Shown here: positions 54,001-60,500 of the stretch, piece by piece
Position numbering within the stretch: position 1 is the first letter of the stretch
How the letters are laid out: each line of letters opens with the position of its first letter
Made by a program: the position numbers and the translations under genes
Origin: Fistularia commersonii
Lineage: Eukaryota; Chordata; Actinopteri; Syngnathiformes; Fistulariidae
Length of the DNA stretch: 64,000 nucleotides
Assembly: GCA_037954325.1 (NCBI GenBank)
Contig: JBBMNZ010000007.1
Span: forward strand, 5,673,501-5,737,500
Direction of reading: 5' to 3'
Notes under the pieces: model-generated
What the model saw: the letters and a program-made list of their open reading frames with translations, nothing else
Databases searched by the model: none
What the model was told of the DNA's origin: nothing

Positions 54001-56739
54001 CATCAAGGTCGGGCTCTTCGTCGCTCGCCTTCCTCGGCGCTTCCCTCTCGCTGTTTAAAAGCGGGGGTCAGTGAGCTGTGTGACCTTTGACCCCCCAGGG
54101 GGCGGAGTATTGAAACCCCTCTCCTGATTGGTCAAAACGCTGATTAATCAAATTCTTTCATGTCCTGAACGGATATTTTTGCAGTTTTCAAGTCATATAT
54201 GGTATGATTGTATTTATTATTTTCTATTTTTTTCTAATGATCCTATTTGCAATTTTTTTCAGTTTACATTTTTTTTTTTTTTAATTTTGATTGATTTTTT
54301 TTTTAAATGATTATTTATTCATTTTATTAAGTTACGCTGTCTTTCCCCGGGCTTCTCGTCCCGTGTCGGGTCTCCGCAGGCGTTCTCCTGGTGGCCTGAG
54401 CTGATGGCCGAGCACGCCGAGATCTTCCTGGGCCTGTTCCGCGTCCACATGGACGGCGCCCTGCAGGCGCAGCCCGTCGACTCCTGGAGCGCCTTCCCCC
54501 TCTTCCAGCTGCTCAACAACTTCCTGCTGACGGACCGTGAGTCTACGCGCTGTTTACAAGGCGACCGACCAATCAGAGCAGGGCTTCTCTCCTTTTCCTT
54601 CCCTCGTCTCCTTTGCCTGCTCCCTCCTCTTCTTACCTTATTTTCCTCATCACCTCGTCTCCTTCCCTTTCCTCCTTCCCCTTATTTGTCACCTTGTCTC
54701 CTTCCCTTGCCTCCTTCCCCTTATTCGTCACCTTGTCTCCTTCCCTTACCTCCTTCCACTTATTCGTCACTTCATCTCCTTTCCTTGCCTCCTTCCTCCT
54801 AATCTTCACCTTGTCTCCTTCCCTTGCCTCCTCTTCATCCCATCTCCTCTCCTCGTCCCCCTTCCTTGATTCCGACCCCTTATTTGTCACCTTGTCTCCT
54901 TCCCTTGCCTCCTTCCCCTTATTTGTCACCTTGTCTCCTTCCCTTGCCTCCTTCCCCTTATTTGTCACCTTGTCTCCTTCCCTTGCCTCCTTCCCCTTAT
55001 TTGTCACCTTGTCTCCTTCCCTTGCCTCCTTCCCCTTATTCGTCACCTTGTCTCCTTCCCTTGCCTCCTTCCCCTTATTTGTCACCTTGTCTCCTTCCCT
55101 TGCCTCCTTCCCCTTATTCGTCACCTTGTCTCCTTCCCTTGCCGCCTTCCCCTTATTCGTCACCTTGTCTCCTTCCCTTGCCTCCTTCCCCTTATTTGTC
55201 ACCTTGTCTCCTTCTCTTGCCTCCTTCCCCTTATTTGTCACCTTGTCTCCTTCCCTTGCCTCCTTCCCCTCATTCATCACCTTGTCTCCTTCCCTTGCCT
55301 TCTTCCCCTTAATCGTCACCTCGTCTCCTTCCCTTACCTCCTCTTCATCCCATCTCCTCTCCTCGTCCCCCTTCCTTGATTCCGTCCCCTTATTCGTCAC
55401 CTTGCCTCCTTCCCTTGCCTCCTTCCCCTTATTGGTCACCTCATCTCCTTTCCTTGCCTCCTTCCCCTTACTTGTCACCTCTTTTCCTTCCCTTGCCTCC
55501 TTTCCCTGCCACCTCCTTGTCATACCTTGTCTCCGTGTTTCTTTCCCTCGCCTCCTCTTTGTCCTTCCTCGTCTCCTTCCCTTGCCTCCATTAACTGCTT
55601 CCTCCTCCTCACACCTCGTCTGCCTCGTCTCCTTCCCTTGCCTCCTTCCTTGTCTCACCCCGTGTCCTTCCCTTGTTTCCTTCCCTCTAACTGGTAATCT
55701 CGTCTCCTTTTCTCTCCCCTGCCCCCTCCTCTTCCCCTCTTGCCTGCCTTGTCACCTCATCTCCTTCCCTTGCCTCCTTCCTCTTACTCATCACCTCGTC
55801 TCCTTCCCTCGCCTCCTTCACCTGCCTCCTCCTCTTCCCACCTTATGAAAATCACTGTTTATAACACGTAGCGGAAGTTCAGGTTGACCGACCGGTCAGA
55901 GCAGGGTGACTCCGGTTTGTTGTAAACTGAATTTCACATTGTGTCGGCGATAAGCTGAAATGTGTAATAACACGATTATTACGCAGTTGTTACAGGATTA
56001 CTACATGATCATTCAGTTCGTTTATTTCTTCTTTTCAAAATCACTTCTCGACTGATCATTTAGTTGTATCCGTTGATTTCGGGTTGCCGGCTCACATGGC
56101 CGGCGCGGTTGTTAGCGGGGAGAGGGAGGGAGGGGGTACGTTTGGCGGAAGGAGTCAAATCTCTGGAGGCTTTAGAAGAAAAAAAAATGGCAACTGTTAA
56201 TGACGGAGGAGCCGAGCGAGACTGAATTAAAACTAATGAAGCCCTGGGAGACCCCCCTCCCCGCCGCCGCTTCACTCCTCGCCGCTCCGCCCGTCTGTTT
56301 GACAACCTGCGCCGTACCATCAGCCGTATCGCGCCCCGAAGGCTATTCTGATAAGCGATCGATGGGTTAAAAGGCTGATCAATAAATCCCCGCCCCGTAC
56401 AGCTCACCTGTACAACGGGACCTTCCATCAGCACCTGCAGGGTCTCTTCCTACCCCTGGTTGTTCGCTACATCGACCTGATGGAGTCCTCCATCGCACAG
56501 TCCATCCACCGCGGCTTCCTGCAGGAGACCTGGCAGCCCGTCAGGTGAGATGATCAATAGGTGGATTGATTGACAGATGCATGTATCAATGGATGAAGAG
56601 GTTAATTTATGGACAGATGGATGGATAGATGGAGAAATTGATGAATTGACACATGGATGGATGGAAGGGTGAATGAATGAGTGAGTTGATTTACAGGTGG
56701 ATGGATGGATGGATGAATGGGTGAATTGATTGACAGATG

Positions 56740-56818
<79 letters not shown>

Positions 56819-57536
56819 GGAGAAATTGGTGAATTGATGGACAGATGGACGGATGGATGAATGAATGGGTGAATTGTTTGACGGAAGGATGGATGGATGA
56901 TTTCCTTCGCAGATGGAAGTGTTGATGGATGAATGGGTGAATGGATTGAGAGGCGGATCGATAGATGAATGAAAGGGTGAATTGATTGACAGATGGATGT
57001 ATCCATGGATGAATGGGCGAATTTAATTGGCAGATGGATGGACGAATGGAGTAATTGATGAACTGATGGATTGATGGATGAATGAATGGGTGAATTGTTT
57101 AACGTATGGATGGATTGATGGATGAATTGATTTGCAGATGGATGATAGATGGATGAATGGGTGAATTGATTGACAGGTGGCGGTATCAATGGATAAATGG
57201 GTGAATTTATTGGCAGATAGACGGATGAATGGGTAAATTGATTAAGAGGTGGATCTATAAATGGATGGATGAATGGGTGAATTGATTGGTGGGTGGATCT
57301 ATCAATGAGTAAAGGGGTGAATTGATTATCAATACATGAACGGGTGAATTGATTGACATATTGATGGATGAATGATAAATGACAGCTTGTTGATGGATCC
57401 ATGGTCGTGCTGGTGATGGATGGTGGAATTCCGTAGTTGTCATGGCGACGGACACCGACGGCCATGTTTCCTGGTCCCCTCAGACCCCACTGACTCCGCC
57501 TGGTCCCAAAGAACCTAAAAAAAAAATTACGAGTTT

Positions 57537-57581
<45 letters not shown>

Positions 57582-60500
57582 GGACGGCCGGGTTCCGTAT
57601 CCAGGGGAACTCGCTCAGGTTCTAGCGCTTCTAACTCGGCTCCTTTCTGTCTGTCCCTGCAGTTTAGCGGAGCCAGTTAGCCTCCGACGCAGAAACAATG
57701 GAGGAGGAAAGACGAGTGAGGGGAAGGGCGGGCGGGCGGGCGGGCGGGGGGGTGGCGGCACCTGAATGTACAACGCACACACACACACACACACACATTC
57801 ACACACACACACGCCAAGACGGCAAGGACACGGCAACAATGAGGCCCTTAAACAAAAACCGCCGCTCTCCGGCGAGGAGGAGAATGGAGTGAAAAGACCG
57901 CGGCGGCTGACTTCGCCGGCCGCCACGGCGACGCGTGGCCGCCATTATGCTCTCCATTCTCTGCCGTGTGTGCTGAACCTCCGCTGTCACTCTCTCTCTT
58001 TCTCTCTCTTCTCCCTTCCCCTCCTCTTACCGACAAACCTCGCCGCCAACGCCACCCCCCCCCCCCCCCAACCCGGGCAGGTCGTTAACTAACAATCTGG
58101 CCGGCGTTCCCCTCCCCAAAGTCCCTGGCCTCCCCCTCACGCTGCCGCAGATGCCGAGCTTCTCGGCGCCGGCCTGGATGGGAACGCCGAGCGACAACAC
58201 GTAGGTACCGATGGACGGCGGGGGGCGGGGGTCGTCTGCTGTGACGAGGGAAGGGGGGTCGCCATCCATCTTCGCCATCATGGCCGCTCCACCTTATTGT
58301 TACTGTCTTTTGTAATAACACAGTAATATCGCATTAATAACACACAGTAATATCCTAATAACGCAGTTATTACTCATTTATGGGGGGTTGCTGAGGCAAC
58401 AAACGGTGGCTAACGTGCTAACGTGGCTACGCCCTCAAACGCGCCGGCTCAAATTCACTCCAAAGTCACGTCTTCATGGCTTCCATCAGGGTGGCGACCT
58501 CCATCATCTTCCTCTGCATGGAGCCTGTGGAGGGAGGTCCGGTTGTTTCCGTCACACCTACACTCGTCTGTCGGCGGGGCGACGCCCGCATGCCGCGTGT
58601 GCACGCTGTGTGTGTGTGAACGAAACGGGATTTATCCACATGTTTGTGTATGTATGCGTGTGTGTGTGTTGATGCCTGCACGGAGTCAACTCGCCAGCAT
58701 GCCTCTCAGTTCGACTGCATGTGCAGGAGCTCGCGATTGCGATTTGTCCCGCGTCACTTGAATGTGCCGTCCTGACAGGTTGTAGCATAACTATTACACA
58801 GGTGTAACATAGCCGTTACACAGTTATTACACCGGCATAATATAGCTATTACATGTGTTACATTTGTAGCATAGCTATTAGACAGGTGTTACACAAGTGT
58901 AACATTGCTATTACACATGTGAAACATAGCTATTACGCATGCGTAACATAGCCTACACAGGTGGTAGCTATGTTACAGCTGTGTAATAGCTATGTTACAC
59001 TATGCTCCATAGTTGCAGCATAGCTATTACACAGGTGTAACAGCTTTTTGCATGTGTGACAACTATTGCATAGCTGTTGCATAGCTATTGCATTGTTGTA
59101 CCTTGCATCGTCATAGCATAGCTATTGCATCGTTGTCGCATAGCTATTACATAGTCGTAGCATTGCGATCATGTAGTCGTACCATAGCTATTGCTTTGTC
59201 GTAGCATAGCTATCACACAGTCGTAGCATAGCTATTGCGTCGTCGTAGCATAGCTGTTGCATTATTGTAGCATAGTTATTGCATCGTCGTAGCGTAGCTA
59301 TTGCATCGTCTTAGCATAGCTATAACATCCTCGTAGCATAGTTGTTGCATTGTCGTAGCATAGCGATCACATAATCGTAGTACAGCTATTGCATCATCGT
59401 AGCATAGCTATTACATCCTCGTGGCATAGCTATTGCACCGTCGTAGCATAGCCATTGCAGCGTCGTAGCATAACTATTACACAGGTGTAACATAGCTATT
59501 ACACATGCATAGAGGTGTAACACAACTATTACACAGGGGTTATACAGTTGTAGCAGAGCTGCTATTGGTGAATGTGCTTTGAAACCGGGCCGACATCCGT
59601 CACAGGAAGTCACCTGTTAAGGTACAGCTCCGAAGTCAGTCCCCACGGCCGGATGCCGTCGGGGAACTGCGCTTTCCGTCCAGAGGGAAAAGTGCCCGAA
59701 TCTATGTCGGGTGCGGAAACGCATCCAGCGTATCTGCCGTCCTTTAGACCGCCACCTTCTCCAGATCTAGATCTCTCTCCCGGAGCCGCCTGGGAAGTTT
59801 GAAAAGTGAAGGAGGGCGCCGGCCAAGTGTGGGCAGCTTCATCTCCTCAATGAAGGTCAATCTTCTCCTCCGTCGGTGAGGGAACCGTTCTCTCGTTCTT
59901 CCTACAAATCAGCCTGAACGAGCACGGAGGCCCCAGGGCCACCTGCACCCCCCCTCCCCGGGGTCACCTGATGGCATGGAAGTGGGGCCTGACACCCCCC
60001 CGACTTTCCCACACCATGGATGGTAGTGCCCCCCCCCCCCCCCCCACGCCGCCGCCGCCGCCTGGATCCAACCGGAGGAAAAGCTGGCGCTTCATTAGCG
60101 AGCACAGACGGGCGAGTGGGATCGTCCCGTTCCCCGGGGAGGTCCGGGCGGGGGGGGGGGGGGTTCGGAGCGCGCTCAGTGAAGAGCCCTCCTAATTAGA
60201 CATGAGGGGGATGCCGGCGAGCGTCTTAATTGCGCGCCGCCTCCGTTCCCACGAGCCCCCCCGCGAAAGAAACAGTCTTTTAAAGGCGAAGACTGGAAAC
60301 TGAGGGAGCGCTTGTTTTATCCACCCCCAGCCCCCCCACTCCCTCCCCCCGCAGATGTCACCCTTGCCGCGCGCTGTACATTTGGATGTTGTGGCAGCGG
60401 CGGATCGCGCCGTAGCAATGTATTGCCGTGTAACCTTGTGGGTGGTGAGTGGGGGGGTCCATCTGTCCCCGTCTCAGGCCGGAAATTCACTGAACCCCCC

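Noticed and set aside
52962..54074. 370-codon plus-strand frame over the microexon
   Set aside because: It runs through the 9-nt exon's intron and a polypyrimidine array. Composition is Ser/Pro/Leu low complexity only.
54879..55320. CRISPR-like regular 39-bp periodicity
   Set aside because: Units are contiguous with no unique spacers, and the context is a vertebrate intron. It is a minisatellite.
54613..55848. 411-codon plus and 341-codon minus frames
   Set aside because: Both are translations of a 39-bp tandem repeat inside intron 19, with no start context or domain.
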